Source: Malurus cyaneus samueli (Eukaryota; Chordata; Aves; Passeriformes; Maluridae). Taken from it: a stretch of 64,000 nt of DNA. Positions 1 through 12,249 of the stretch are shown here, one piece after another; positions within the stretch are counted from its first letter, which is position 1, and each line of letters opens with the position of its first letter. Below the pieces are notes generated by a model. The model worked only from the letters and a program-made list of their open reading frames with translations, did no database searches and was not told the origin of the DNA. Where the stretch lies: assembly GCA_009741485.1 (NCBI GenBank), contig CM019227.1:12191647-12255646 (forward strand). Direction: 5' to 3'. The position numbers were made by a program, and so were the translations under genes.

Positions 1-942
1 GTCCTGGTAGAGTTTCACATTGTGTCCTTAATTAAACCAAGCACCTGCCACAGAATTCATCCCTTGTGTACCTGCCTTTGACACACCTGAGTACTTTCTG
101 AAGATCATCAGCATTCACCTTTGGCATCTACACATCTAAAGGCAGATGGAAATGGTAATTGCACCCAATCCATTTAGTTTCCTACCTAAAATACAGCAAA
201 TTTGCATTGTGGAGGCCCCAGTTTTCTCAAGAGCTATTGCTCCCAGAAGAGCAGGCTGCCTGCAGGATCAGGTGCTTTCAATACCTACTGAGCAAGAGCC
301 TATATTCCAGCATCTCCTGCTACCTTCCCTCACAGCCCAATGGAAAAACAAAGGATTATGATCGCCAAGGGTAATTGCATCAAGAAACCCACTCCTTTAC
401 TTACATGACTTTCAATATAGGTGGCGACAATCTAGCACAATTACCATCTATTGAGTAATACAATTCTCATCTTAAGCATTAGTTAAGTAATCCTTTATCT
501 TGGGTATGTCTCTTTTTCCATCAAGGAGCAAGTTTAACACAGCACTTACTCCAACAACTCTAAAGCTACACCATTCAGCTGCAAGAGGTTGCTCTCCCCT
601 CATCACTGAAGCCTTATTTCCAATCATATTGCTATGAATGACTTAGTAGCTTATATTTTATCCATACCATGAAAATTTCAACCACACATAAAAGCCCCTC
701 GCCTGCTGCAGTCAGTCCCAAAGGAAGCGTGTCCATTCCTACACAGATCACAACCTGCAAAACCATCTCACACCATTGCAGTCCCTATTAGCTCCAACCT
801 TTCGTCATCTTATCATGGAGTTTTCCACTCTTGCTTTCAAAAAGTAAAATTTTACACCCAAAATATTTAATCCTTCAGCTAACCCGAAGATCCTACACTT
901 TCCTAGAGAAAATGCAGGACGCTAGCCAGCCTTCCAAGGATC
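1..942. other. AT-rich unique sequence, no gene seen
   Basis: The short frames here lack splice-bounded structure or recognisable protein composition. One minus-strand GTAAGT-type donor lies near 397-402 (CAT|GTAAGT), but no convincing exon precedes it. I see no repeat family member in this stretch. Confidence 0.5.
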
Positions 943-1006
943 ATCCAAAGTTCAACTTTAAATTCAATATAACATCCCAAAGTTCAACTTTAAACTCAAT
1001 ATAACA
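943..1006. repeat. 32-bp tandem duplication
   Basis: A segment containing CCAAAGTTCAACTTTAAA is followed directly by a near-identical copy, with the shared core starting at 945 and again at 977, a period of 32 bp. The copies differ by a few substitutions (for example AAATTC versus AAACTC). It is a simple local duplication with no coding signal. Confidence 0.85.
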
Positions 1007-1124
1007 TCCCATGGACAAGAACTGGAGTCCTCTTCATCATAAGAAAGGTAAGACAACTCATTTAAACTCTATGCCGAAGCTCCGAGTCATTTGCTTTCAA
1101 ACACAAACCGAAGCTGCACCAGGC

Positions 1125-1590
1125 ACTCCCCTCACGCTGCCCGACAGCCCCCAGAGGGCAAAGGCGCCTCCTGCGCTCACCCTGCCGCCCATCCAAGGGC
1201 TTTTCCCTCCCCTCACGCCCCTGGAAAACACCAAGCAGTCTTCCAGAACAGCTCTCTGTTAATGCACGTGTCAGGTGTAGCAGCACGCCCATGTTTCAGA
1301 GTTTCAAAAGAGTTCCACTCACCCGCCAGAAGCAGCCACAGCAGCCGAACACCGCACCGCAGCTCCCATGGACACCTTCCTTTAAACCTTCCTCCTTTCA
1401 GCTCCAGGCTCCTGCTTTTCTGGGCTGACCTGCTCGGACAATCCCGCCGCCCTCACTTCAGCTCAATTGCCCCCAGGTGTGCCGGAGCCCCTGACAGAGC
1501 GGCCCGGCCCTCCACGGCTCATCAGCATCACCTGGCTTCGAGCGCTCCAGGAGATTGAGAGCTCCTTGCGCGCACAACAAGCGGCACTTT
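1125..1590. promoter_or_regulatory. CpG-rich island, candidate promoter
   Basis: This block is much richer in G, C and CpG than the flanks. CpG clusters are seen around 1130-1260, 1320-1370 and 1435-1590, and the block contains CACGTG near 1264. On the minus strand a good splice donor (GAA|GTGAGG, complement of 451-456 in the 1400 block, i.e. 1451-1456) follows about 130 bp of CpG-rich sequence. That is what a 5' UTR first exon of a gene running left out of the window would look like. A 155-codon plus-strand frame (1091-1558) and other frames overlap the block but have the composition expected of GC-rich chance frames. The promoter role is inferred from composition only. Confidence 0.35.
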
Positions 1591-1660
1591 GACAAACAAA
1601 AACCCCAAACGATAATAAAACCCCAAAACAAAAAACAGTCAAATANACAAAAGGAAGCGG
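1591..1660. repeat. A/C-rich low-complexity tract with one ambiguous base
   Basis: Degenerate runs of A and AACCCC-like sequence. Position 1646 is N, the only ambiguous base I noticed in the window, and it falls inside this hard-to-read tract. Confidence 0.8.
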
Positions 1661-4600
1661 GTTGGGAAAAATTCAGAAATTTTAACACTTCAACTTTCTA
1701 AGCTTCTAAATATGCAGGTCTGAAGTGGGTCTGGAAAACTTTGTGAGAGGCACAGAAAGGCACAAGGAGTCACAGGCCTCATGACAATACCCTTAACTTC
1801 TATGATCAAAGACTTGCCTAAAGGCAGCATGAACAGAAACATCCTGAATAAGATGCTGAAAAACCTACCTTTTGTGAGACTCAATAGTTTACATGCTCCT
1901 GCAAAGGCAATATCTCCTTTCACTTGAAGTTTGCAAGGCCAGACTTGAAAGTATTTAAAGGTTTGTTTTGGCTTTAAAAAATCTGTGGTTGCAGGCTGTG
2001 CCTTGCTGTGCTCAGGAGAACACTAAGCTGGAAAAAGGGAGCCAAAGTCAAGTCCCTTACTTATTTGAGGCAGCGATAGTAAAAAGTCTCTTTTGTCACA
2101 TTTCTGAAGAATAAACTATTTTCACAACTAACCTAGGCCTTTCTTTGCCCCTTACATCAAAGTCCTACTGCTCTACAGTGAGAAACAGCTGATTTATGGG
2201 GCTGGAGAAAAGCAGAACTCAGCCCTAATGATGCAGAGCATGTTCAAGGTCAGAGGGGAAGGAAAGGCAGGGACTGCTTCAAAGAGCTGAAACCTCGGCA
2301 TCCCCCACTCTGGGTTTTTGCTCTGCTAGGCTGGATTTTTAAACCCAATGGCAATTCAGTCATGCTTAAAGAAATTACCTCCAAAATGTACAAGCATTTT
2401 AGTAAAATATCTAATACTTTCACCAACTGATGCATATTGTGAGCTAATTTGTGGGATGCTAACATCCCATGTACACATTTCCCAGAGATGTCAATATGTT
2501 CAAATCAGGTTCAGTTCTTCGCTGCTTTCACAGGCTTAGATTGCTTAGGATGGCTTTACTTGCATTTTTGCATGTGAAACATGTACTAAAGGTAATAATT
2601 GTCCTAATTCCCCAATGCTGTTCATTGTCTTAAGGGAAAGTCAGGGGAAGAAAGAAGGAAATCCCTAAACGGAATGAGCAGCAAGAGAGCCTAGCCTTTT
2701 TGCTGATAAAAAACATTGATAGTGGTGGACTTAAGAGATTGGCACAATCGGGTTGTTTATCTGACGAAAATATAAAGAACAATGTGGATCACAACAATTT
2801 CAAGAAAAAGAAGACATTTGAAAATGAACAAAAAGAAGATATGTTTGAAAATGAACAACAGCATATGCTTATGCTTTCTTAAAAACAGCTTCAGGCCTTT
2901 TGCTAGTATCCCATGATAATACCAAGCATGAAACAACAGAAGAAAGTTTCTATACTTTAAACTTCCTTTAAAAGTGAGTCTAAAAGTACATGGGAGTGCA
3001 GTGAGCACTGCTTGGGAAAAAACATATCCAAGGTTCTGTCCTACCAGACCTGCTTGTAATGCATTAACTGGAAACTTAGGTGGATTAAATGTAGACCTGC
3101 CCCATGTAGGGAGCAGGCAGTGTGAATTTAGGTCCTTTTGATACAATGCTAACTTTCTAAATATATACAGATGTATTCAGGAGAACCAGATGTAAGGTAA
3201 TGGTCTGTCTGTCCATTCAGAGGGTTTAACAAACAGGTACTTCAGAACAATTGAACATTTGTCTTGTAGGGGGCTGGTTTTTTTGTGCCAAAAGCCCACA
3301 AAATTTGAATCACAAAAAAAACCCCATGCATTTTGATGTTTTGACCCAAACCAAGCAATTAACATATACCCTAACAGCATGTTACACTGCAGAAGTAATG
3401 CTATTATATATATATTTACATCTAAGTGAAAAAAATATTGTAAGCACCTACAAACTGAAATTACCCAATGCTGAACAGAATGCTGGAATATCACCCCAGA
3501 TCAAAATCAGAAATTGTTATCTGAAAATACTTTCATAAAACCATTCATGAATTCATGGCATGTTTCTTTGCTTTAGCACAAACTGTTAACAAAGTACAGA
3601 AGTATTTGTTTTGCTGCTCACTAGAGCTAAGATTTTGGTAAGTTTTACAAAATGAAAGGTTTTCTCTTTTCCTTAGTAGGGCATTTCTTCTCTAGGCAAT
3701 ATTCTCAAGTTTTATGTTTACACTAAGTCAAAGAATTCTTATGTGACATCATAAATGTCTAATGTGCTTTGCAGACCTGTAAAGTCATAAGATGGAAAGT
3801 AATGTCCCTAAAAGTATTGGCTGAACAACAGGAATTACCTTCAGGCAGTCTGACTCCTTGCACAGCAAAGAAAAAATAACAAATCAGGGCAAGCTGGCAG
3901 CTCAGCAGCCCATTTACACTCTGTGCAGACTGGGCTGGCACTGAGCAAGGAAAGGTGGCCTAAGACCTGTCCCTTGTGTAGAGCCAGCACAAGCAGAGCT
4001 GCTCAGGAGGTGGTGAAGCTTCACACGTGGCACTGCCTTGGAAAGGCACTGACTGCAGCTGCCACAGGAAATATCAGTCAGGAAATGTGAGGTGCTCATA
4101 GGAGGGCTGGCAAATGAAGGCCTCTCATTAATCTCTTACTCATGAACAGTGTCTTTGCTCCATCTCACACAGGTCTTTAAGGAGCCAACCTGTCTTAGGT
4201 TTATTATCCAGAGAACCTGCACTGGTCTCAGAGAAGCTGCCCCTGGAGATGCACTCCCTCTCTTGTCAGTAGAACTCTTGTTCTTCTCTAGCAGAGCTAG
4301 AGCAGAGGGCATCTGCTTCTCTAAAGAAGTAACCTAGAATTTTATGGCTCAAATAAATATTCACCCCAGCTCTTTATATGAAAAACATATAACTGCTAGT
4401 CTCTGTAGGTACTGATTGAGCTTTTAAGAGCTATGAGAGCTTGCAGCAGCTCCAGACTGTGGAAAAAAATTTAGCCTGAGTTGGCACTACTCTACTATGA
4501 GATGTTACTCCTTAGTAACACAGCATGACTTGGAAAAAAAGGTGATGATGGAGCTGGCATTCCTGTCCCTGCTGTGCATGGGTTTTGCCAATGAGAGCTG

Positions 4601-7600
4601 CCGGCCTTGCCCCTTTGTTTATGTGGATAGCCCAAGTCTGTATTTCTACAAGAAGCTCAGAGAAAACTCAGCAGCTTCCTGGAGCTGAGGCTATGGTTAC
4701 AAGATAAATTGTTTCAACAATTTATCCAAAATGCACTACCAAACCCTTAGTTTCATCAAGGGCAGTGAAAAGTTAAGGCTGCTGTTCAAATACTTAGGCC
4801 TCATAGAACACTCCCTATAAAATGATCCACTTTTTTAATATCCACCTAATGTTTAATGCCAGTGGGTTAAACTACAACTCCATTAGTTATAATAATTTTA
4901 AGAAAGCATTATTAATGCGTATGTTTCCATGATGGTCTCAGAAAGGGAAGCCAAGGGCTGCTATTAAAAATGTAAGGCCTGGTGACTGTGCTTTAATACA
5001 CAATGCTTCAAGCTGCCCATGAAAATTTAATAATTTCTGATGTTTCAAAGAAACATCTGACTTAACAAGTGCTTGTGCCATTACTCACATGTATTTAAGT
5101 GTGTGACATTGTTGTCATCTCTTCTTCCGCTCCCACCCTCTGGAGAACATAGCAGAGAGAACAGAAAAATTCTCCAAAAATGTTTTCTAGTCTCTACAGG
5201 CTGAGGAAAAAACAAAGATAAACACACACTTCAAGACATGAAGTAATTCAAGAAAAGTTGTACTTTAAACCTCCTTCTGTCTCGCTGCTTCAGCTGTTCC
5301 ACAGCAGCCCAAGATCAGAAGCAATTGGGAGACAGAGCCTGAGCCAGGCCACTTGTGTGGCTTAACAAAGCCGGTTTGAGTTAAAAGTAGGTAAATTCCT
5401 CAGACCTAAATAATGTATAAAAAAATCTCAACACCCCAGAAAATGATCAGGGATCCAAGAGGCAGGTAATAGGATTGTTCTGTACATTCTGACAGTAGCC
5501 TTTTCTCACAGGATATAAGAAATGAGCTTTCCTAGCAGATGGAGAGAAAGGAGGGGCACAGTACATTCTCTTTTCAAGGAACCTTCTCCTAGAAAAGTAG
5601 TTTGACAGGTAGGTATAAGTTAACATAATTTGCACATTTCTATAGCTTGGGTAAGTGCAGCCTATTAGTGCAGGGTGATGTAACCTATGTGACAAGAGGC
5701 TTGAAACTGAGAAAAGATGAAAGAAGATTTGAGATGAAAGACCTGCAGTGTATGATGTGCAATTGACACCATTATTTCTATCACCTCTGTCCCCCAGCTC
5801 TTATAGATTGGGAGTGAAACACGACCTGCATGTAAGTATGAATGTATTGAAAGAGCCATAGGCAGCAACCAGAGGAGCACTGAAATTGGACAAGTATCTC
5901 AAGGACACTTCAAAGAGTTTTACCCTACTAAAGAAGAAAATTTGGTATTTTTTAGCCTGATATTTTTCTTCTTATGGTGCATTTGCACTATAATAAAGAA
6001 CTATTTCACCTTCCTTCTGTGCACTCACTTTATTAGGAACAAAAGCAGCAAATCTGGGAGATCACCTACTATACCTTGGGTTTTATTATTCATTATAAAA
6101 AAAGTAAAATTCGAGACTTCATCCTAATTTCCATCAAAGTCATTACTACATGTTATTTTATTTTCCAGTTCTCTTAAAATTACTGAATCATTCCATTGAT
6201 CTGGCTGGCTTTTTTACTCACTACCTTTAATACAAGTTTAGTTGGAAGCCCTCCTTTCCAAATGTGTGTTTAGGCTAACTGAAAAATAATAACATAAACC
6301 CTACTGTAATCACATTATTTCTGTGTTCCTGTACCTATACACCGGTATGTGAGGAAACCAGGACACAAATCCATAAAAACTCCAATAAATGTGTTTTTTC
6401 TCCAACCAAACTTTGATTCTCTGACACCTGGTGCTTATCCCTGTGCACTCCCCTCTCCTCATGGTGTCCTAGACCTGGCTCTGCTGGGAGCTCTTCCTTC
6501 CTCAAACACAGCCCTAGTGCTGTTTGTAGCTGTATAATACCCTCCTGGTTTCTAAATATTTTTAAAGATCTCCAGGATCTTGCCACTGAACAGCTCAGGC
6601 GGTCACAGAAACAAAATCAGAGCCAACATCTTGTGCCTCTATAGGAGCCATTAAGCTATAGCTTTTGAAAATATCAATTTGTTTTGAGGAACACTTCTAG
6701 AATTTTTTTCATTTGCTTGTTCTGTTTTTTTTCACTGCATGCTACAATATTTAAAAGCCATTAAAACTTTTATAACAGTTGGTGTCTCATATCAAGGCAA
6801 AAATAATATACTTTCAGCTGTCTTGCTTTGCATGAAGATTTTAAGGAAGCTGTATTTTCTGCAAACAATAATTGACAACTCAAGACAAAATCACTACGTG
6901 TGATTATTTTCCCCAAAGAGTAAACAGATTTGTTTCTTTTGTTTTGTCATTCTGTTTTCTCCCAGTATATTTTGTCCTTCTCGCTTGGGTAGCCTCCAAA
7001 GCTCTGATTTTACATTCCCCTATGTACATACTAAGAATCTTCAAGCCATGAGGAATTCTTCCCAGTTCTGTTGCTGGATAGTATTTAAGGAAAGGCCTCT
7101 AACAAGATGAGTTGCAGATGCCTTTGAAGTAACAGTGGCAGTAGTTTCCTGCAACTATCTCAAAAATCAAATAATACTCTTCTCCTTGTGGATGAATGTA
7201 AAATAATCCTAGTCTGAATCTATCCAAAGTAATATATTTAAAGCAGCATCTGTTATTCAAGAAAAACAGTTAGGTAATGAAGGAAAACAACTCTCTGAAA
7301 GGTGAGATACCGATCTTTCCCTTATCTCTGTTTCTACCAGAAGTTAAACTGGTCTCTCAGCAAATCTATTTCCACAGCAGGAATTCCACCAAACTTGTCC
7401 ATTACACATCAGAAGACAATAGTGAGGATCACCAAATGCAATTCTGGCTAGAGCTGAGAGGACATCCCTAGTTAGTATTCTGTTTACAAACTCTTCTTTG
7501 AGTACAGATTGATTTTAAAGAAATGAGAAAAAGACCAAATGAAAAATAGCAATGATTTCAAGCCTGATCAATTGAAAATAAAGGCTGGAAAATTCCTTTA

Positions 7601-8513
7601 CCAGTCTGTTCACATATTTGTTGTCTGAAACAGCTCTCAAAGGAAAGGGTCAAATAAATAATGTTCAACCATAGATTCCAGATTTGTGTACAGAAAAGAA
7701 TTAGAACAAGAAACAGGGACAGAAATGTTGGTCACAGAGGGTCAAATAGATCCCTGTTCTAATTCTAGGGGAACTATAATCTTGAATTAGATGCACAGAA
7801 TACAAATTTGTCCAGATATTTCAGTAATAATTCAGTAGAAGATTTCACAAAAGAATAGTTATTCAATAAGCATCAAGTGCAAGTGGTAACAACAGGGTTG
7901 AAACTGCCTCAAAGGGTCTTCTGTGAAATAAATAAAACTAATTCCCTGTTCAGAAGTATATTCCCATATCTAGCTTCAAGAAATGAAAATCAAACTTCTC
8001 TCATTAGTCTGTTAAGTGGCTTTTCACACTTGCAAACTCTCAGGAGCTTTCATTACATGGATCCGTCTGCACCTCTGGAAGGGAATGTGCAAAACAATTA
8101 CATGAGCACAGCCCGGATCAGCTAATCTGGTGCTCTGTAATGCCTTCAGCTCCAAGCACTAATTGTTCAATGTTCTCTTCTCCAGAATATATTCACAAAC
8201 AATTCCCCTGAGCCTTGCTAATTATCCCTGCGCTATCCATTCCTGCTCTCCTGTCATCTAGTTCTGTGATTCACCTCTTACTTCTACATGGCCAGTCTTA
8301 GCTGAAGACTGACACTCTTCTGATTTGACCCAGACTCCACCCTCTTCTTCCACAGGGGTCAAATCACCATAATCTTAATTTCAGAAAGAAATAAATCCAA
8401 TGGGGAGGGGGAAAAGGAGATCCCTGCAATAGAATGGTAGACTGCCAAATGTCTGCCAGAATGCACAACTCATGTTCCACGAGGCCCAGGTGTGAGGGCA
8501 CTTACATACAATA
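1661..8513. other. AT-rich unique sequence, no gene seen
   Basis: About 6.8 kb of AT-rich sequence with only short frames. Minor items: a 27-bp imperfect duplication at 2817-2858; an 18-nt minus-strand segment at 3833-3850 flanked by splice-like signals (CTGTGCAAG before, GTAATT after), too short to call; and scattered short homopolymers. I see no transposable-element family and no RNA gene. Confidence 0.5.
2817..2870 (+). repeat. 27-bp imperfect tandem duplication
   Basis: The string TTTGAAAATGAACAA occurs at 2817 and again at 2844, a period of 27 bp. The surrounding plus-strand frame reads two copies of a nine-residue FENEQKEDM-like unit, but the 60-codon frame has no other gene-like feature. 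Confidence 0.6.
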
Positions 8514-8596
8514 CACTTACTCCAGGGTGTATTTTATCCACTTACTCCAGGGTGTATTTTACCCACTTACTCCAGGGTGTATTTTACCCACTTGCT
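8514..8596. repeat. 25-bp minisatellite, about 3.3 copies
   Basis: Units begin CACTTACTCCAGGGTGTATT at 8514, 8539 and 8564, with a partial fourth at 8589. The period is exactly 25 bp and copies differ by one or two bases. Because 25 is not a multiple of three, overlapping plus-strand frames read the same unit in different phases; these frames are artefacts of the array. Confidence 0.9.
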
Positions 8597-10509
8597 GTGC
8601 CTTTCGCAGGTGTAATCACAGCCTCAACCATTTCTATAACCCAAACACAACCCGTCAACCCAAATAATGTCATCCTGTGGAAGGAGAGTATCGCCTGTCC
8701 TAGGGGTGAAACAAGGATGAAGTTCATCCCACACACTCTGGCTGATTTCTACATCTGATCTGGACCACGGCTCTTGGTCTGGGTGAATCTGCAGCACTGA
8801 GGAAAGGTATTGATGATCAGCTGATAACACTGGAGCTCAGCCCTGCAGAAAGGGGTGTTGATAATTCTGTGATGCCCTTGCAACAGGCAAGTGTGACTCT
8901 CTGTAACTATGGCAAGCTCTTACGACACAGTGCCTTTGAAAGCACTGCTGATGTCTAGGCTGGTATATTTAAAAACAAGATTGACTGCAGGCTATTTTTA
9001 AATACTTCTGCTTGTGCACACTAAATCTGAGAGTTTAAGGAAATGCTCTGACTTCCTATCATTTGTTTTTCCTTCAACAGAAAATTGACCAACTCCTCCA
9101 AAAATCCCAAAAACAAGGGAGAGGGAAAAGAAAAGCAAAAACAGTGACACAGAAGTTTAGCTAAAACAAAATTGCTTATTTTTTCTCAACTTGCTTTCTA
9201 TCTTGGAGAGATTTTAAGATGAGCATTTTTTTTTTTCTGATTAGCACATTCCTTTATATGCAAAATCTTTTAATATATTAGGTGGTGGAAAATGGTCTAG
9301 CAATACTTCCTTTGTATCCTGACATGAATCTTTATTTATTGCTGATGGACTAAACTGACAGTTGTCTTAAAATCTCTATTGCATGGGAAGAATTAGAACT
9401 ACAAAACTTACTTTTCACACAACAAAAATAAACTCAAGCACAAAAGAGTGATGGAAAATGCACAAGATTTTCAGACCAGAACATCAGAGAGATATTTGAG
9501 AAAAGAAAATACATACAAAGAACAATAGTTGAAACTTTTTCTGACAGGTGGAGCTTTCTTGAGTTGATTCAATTTATCTTGAGTTGGTATTGTGATATTC
9601 AATCTCCCTGGGTGTTCTGTAGTTTTTCAGCTTTCTTGACCCCTACTTTGCAGGAAACTTGTATGGCCTGAGATTGGCTCCAGAATATGATGCTGCTTTT
9701 AACTATTACTGTGATGTTTGATCGTTGTACTTTAATTTTTATAGTGGAAAAGATGTTTTGAATTAGACTGTCAGTCTAACTGTGGTTTTTAAAGCACAGC
9801 ACTGCAACCCAAGATTGCTTACTAAACTGTTAAAATCCCTGAAATAACTTTTCAGTCTGTCATAGATTTGGAACCTTATTGTTATCATTGCAGTATTCTA
9901 AAATGAAAACAGAAGGTGATCTATAGGCAGCCTGTCAATAGGGGCTGAGTGATTCAAATGATATGAAGTTTCCATGCTTCTAAAATATTGGGTGAGGTCT
10001 TAATCCAAGTGTTACCAGGCAACATGTTTACAAAATCAAATGTGATTTTTATTTTCTGTGAATGTTGTGAATATTCTGAACTCCAGTTTGTTTGTCTCTT
10101 CCATTATTGCTCACTGTAATTACATTCCATGTTTGTACTCCGTACAGTTTAACAAAGTTTATTGCTGTCAGAGTCTCCTTTAGTACAAAGCTAAATCTAC
10201 AATAAGAATTAAAGTATTTGAATAAACATCTACCTGGAAAGACTGGTGATAAATTAACCTGCTGATCCCATCTTGATGACTTGCTCAATAAGCACTTGTA
10301 CTTCTACTTAGGCCTGGCATACCAGCACGCCTAATTTGGCTTATTTTTGAGGAAGATCTCCCCTTCAAATGTGATTTTAAAGAAGAATCAATCAACCCTG
10401 CACATATGTAATGGCTCACAGCTTTTGTGGTTCTCTTTGAGAATGTACCAGACTGGAATAGTCCATGTAATATTCACTGTTTGTTCACATTGTTCCTTTC
10501 AAACACGTC
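8597..10509. other. AT-rich unique sequence, no gene seen
   Basis: Unique AT-rich sequence with a T-run near 9226. No repeat family, RNA gene or convincing exon was seen. It would lie downstream of the minus-strand candidate gene ending at about 10.5 kb. Confidence 0.5.
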
Positions 10510-10525
10510 ATGCGAGTGAGAATAG

Positions 10526-10531
10526 TTTATT
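10526..10531 (-). terminator. Candidate poly(A) signal AATAAA
   Basis: The complement of TTTATT at 10526-10531 reads AATAAA. It lies about 145 bp downstream of the stop codon of the candidate terminal exon at 10675-10718 and is followed by a GT-containing stretch, the usual layout of a vertebrate cleavage site. AATAAA is common in AT-rich DNA, so the support comes mainly from position. Confidence 0.3.
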
Positions 10532-10674
10532 ATTGATGTTGGCCCATTAAGGAGTCTGTTTGAAGCTTACACTGGCAGTGGTATATCGAGGCCATGGAAA
10601 AATGACAAGAGACTCATTTTCCTGTATTTGAGCTGCAGACATTCTCCATTTTCTGAGCATCAGACAATACACCA

Positions 10675-10718
10675 TCAGACCTCTGAGCTTCGCTTTCCAC
10701 ATCCCAAACTTGGAGTCA
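10675..10718 (-). CDS. Candidate terminal coding exon of an unrecognised minus-strand gene
   Basis: A very good acceptor (pyrimidine-rich TTTTTATTTTTCATGCAG) ends just above 10718. The preceding candidate exon (11572-11629) ends with one base of a codon. Taking that phase, this exon supplies two bases, then thirteen codons (TPSLGCGKRSSEV) and a TGA at 10675-10677. The 3' UTR would run to about 10510, using the AATAAA at 10526-10531. A second reading exists: a donor (AGT|GTAAGC) near 10570 would make this a longer internal exon, and one other frame stays open across it. No protein family is recognised. RNA evidence would decide between the two models. Confidence 0.35.
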
Positions 10719-10782
10719 CTGCATGAAAAATAAAAAGTAATGCTTAGTTAATAATGAAGGGTTAAACCAACCATCAGAAAAA

Positions 10783-10806
10783 GATTGAATGACTGATTGA
10801 ATGACA
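10783..10806. repeat. 12-bp tandem duplication
   Basis: Two adjacent copies of GATTGAATGAC followed by T or A. Confidence 0.7.
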
Positions 10807-11571
10807 ATTGATTATTGTTTTAATCAGTGGGGGAGGTTAATCAAGGTATCTGGTTCATGCATCTGCTCCTGTCCATGGCAACTTCACAGCATCCTATGCC
10901 TGAATTTCATTTTTCCTGCCAATCCACCTCCGTGGACTTATCTTAATTTTTATTGAAGGTGATGGAAGTATAGCAGATACAAGTTGATACATCTTTTTTT
11001 CCCTTCTATTTTAGTCATGACTACGTATTTTTAACCCTTATGCCAAAATATGGGACTTCCATTTGCTCCTAAGGAGCTTGGACCTCTGCCAGTTAAAGAA
11101 CTAAATTGTGAAATTCAAACAAATTGAACTGGAATTCCATTTGACTGTACTAAATCCAAACTTCTAAAAATTTATTTTAACAAAACCCCACTGACAATAC
11201 TTCCTCATTTTTTCTTTTGCTGCCAGTTTAATGTCACCATACAACCTATGTGCTTAGAAAACAAACAAAAAGCCTCACAGCTCTTTTTAAAAAATCTAAC
11301 AGCCTATTTTCAAAGCACAGAAATCACAGAAAACATTACAGATGTCTCATCTGTTTTATACTTAACTGAAAATCAAAAATACTGTTGCAATTATGATTTT
11401 GTATTTTAACTATGAAACAAAAACGAGTAGGCTTTAAAAAAATAAACTGAGTTATTAGAGTCTGTGAATTGCCTGCTGAGCCCAGGCAGTAATGTTTTTT
11501 AATGTGTGTGTCTGTATCATATAATGACAGCACCACACTTCAGATCAACTGGACACTAATTACAGATTTAC

Positions 11572-11629
11572 CTGATAGACTGGAATGGCTCCCAAGGAGC
11601 TGCTGCACTCTATTCAGCAAGTGATTCTC
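11572..11629 (-). CDS. Candidate internal coding exon, 58 nt, unrecognised gene
   Basis: Bounded by an acceptor ending GCAGCCTTTAG and a donor CAG|GTAAAT. Of the three frames only one is open; it reads ENHLLNRVQQLLGSHSSLS, a plausible short amphipathic helix followed by a serine-rich tail. It starts in phase 0 and ends with one extra base. This matches the upstream candidate 11694-11886, which ends in phase 0, and the downstream terminal exon, which needs two bases. The two-way phase match, the single open frame and both splice sites make this the best-supported exon in the window. I do not recognise the protein. Confidence 0.4.
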
Positions 11630-11693
11630 CTAAAGGCTGCATAAGTCTTGTAATGGTTAAATAATCTCATCTGGATACCATTTCATAATCCAC

Positions 11694-11886
11694 CTTTCTT
11701 AACCAAAAGTTTTGAGGAGGTTCAGCTGCCTCTGCAGGGCCTTGGCAGGGGCTCCGAGCTCCAGACACCGGGTTCACTTTGAATTCTTGAAGGACATTTG
11801 CATAGAAGGGAGATTCCAGCCCTTGAAGGAGCTCTTCAGTTGTCAGATCTAATGCCTCGGAAAACAAGAATTCTCCATCTCATGCA
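11694..11886 (-). CDS. Candidate coding exon, 193 nt, carrying an in-frame TGA near its 5' end
   Basis: The acceptor is strong (CCTATTTCTCACAG, just above 11886). The donor is weak (AAG|GTGGAT at 11688-11693; an alternative ATG|GTATCC would end the exon at 11679 in the same phase). One frame is open for about 62 codons. It includes TTEELLQGLESPFYANVLQE and ends QNFWLRK; it is acidic and helical at first, then proline- and alanine-rich. In the phase delivered by the upstream candidate exon, the second full codon is TGA (11880-11882). An internal AG eight bases further in would avoid the TGA but changes the phase. The base composition is richer in GC than the surroundings, as coding exons often are. 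Possible explanations are a nonsense change, a base error, or an upstream exon different from the one proposed. Confidence 0.35.
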
Positions 11887-12096
11887 CTGTGAGAAATAGG
11901 ATACATCCATTAAAATTATGCAGCAGATTATTCAACCAAAAAAAACCAGAATTCATTCTCCAAACATCACAGGATTAAATTGTGGACCTCATGACCACAA
12001 GAAATTGTGAAAGAAAAAGGAGCAAGCAGGTTCAAAAGAGATGAGCACAGGGAATGCAGCTAACACACCTTTAGCAGGGTTGGGATACAACCTTAC

Positions 12097-12249
12097 TCTC
12101 GAGAGTGATCTGAAGCTGTCAGTTTTTGAAAGAAGGAGGACATGTTGATGGAAAAATCGTCGTAAACAGCCTCAGTACTTTGTGGCCCTTTCTCAGCGCT
12201 TGCAGCAGCCCAGGCTGGTGCAGAGCTCCCACGGTGTGTGCTGACTGCC
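12097..12249 (-). CDS. Candidate coding exon, 153 nt, unrecognised gene
   Basis: The donor is good (CGAGA|GTAAGG, complement of 12091-12096). The favoured acceptor is GTGCTGTGCAG, just above 12249; a second acceptor (CTTCCCACAG) would extend the exon to 12277 with a different start phase. The open frame is low-complexity and disordered at first (rich in A, S and G), then reads AVYDDFSINMSSFFQKL, a more ordered segment. It ends with two bases of a codon, which fits the frame of 11694-11886 exactly. An alternative is that coding begins at the ATG of MSSFFQKL within this exon. The protein is not recognised. Confidence 0.33.
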
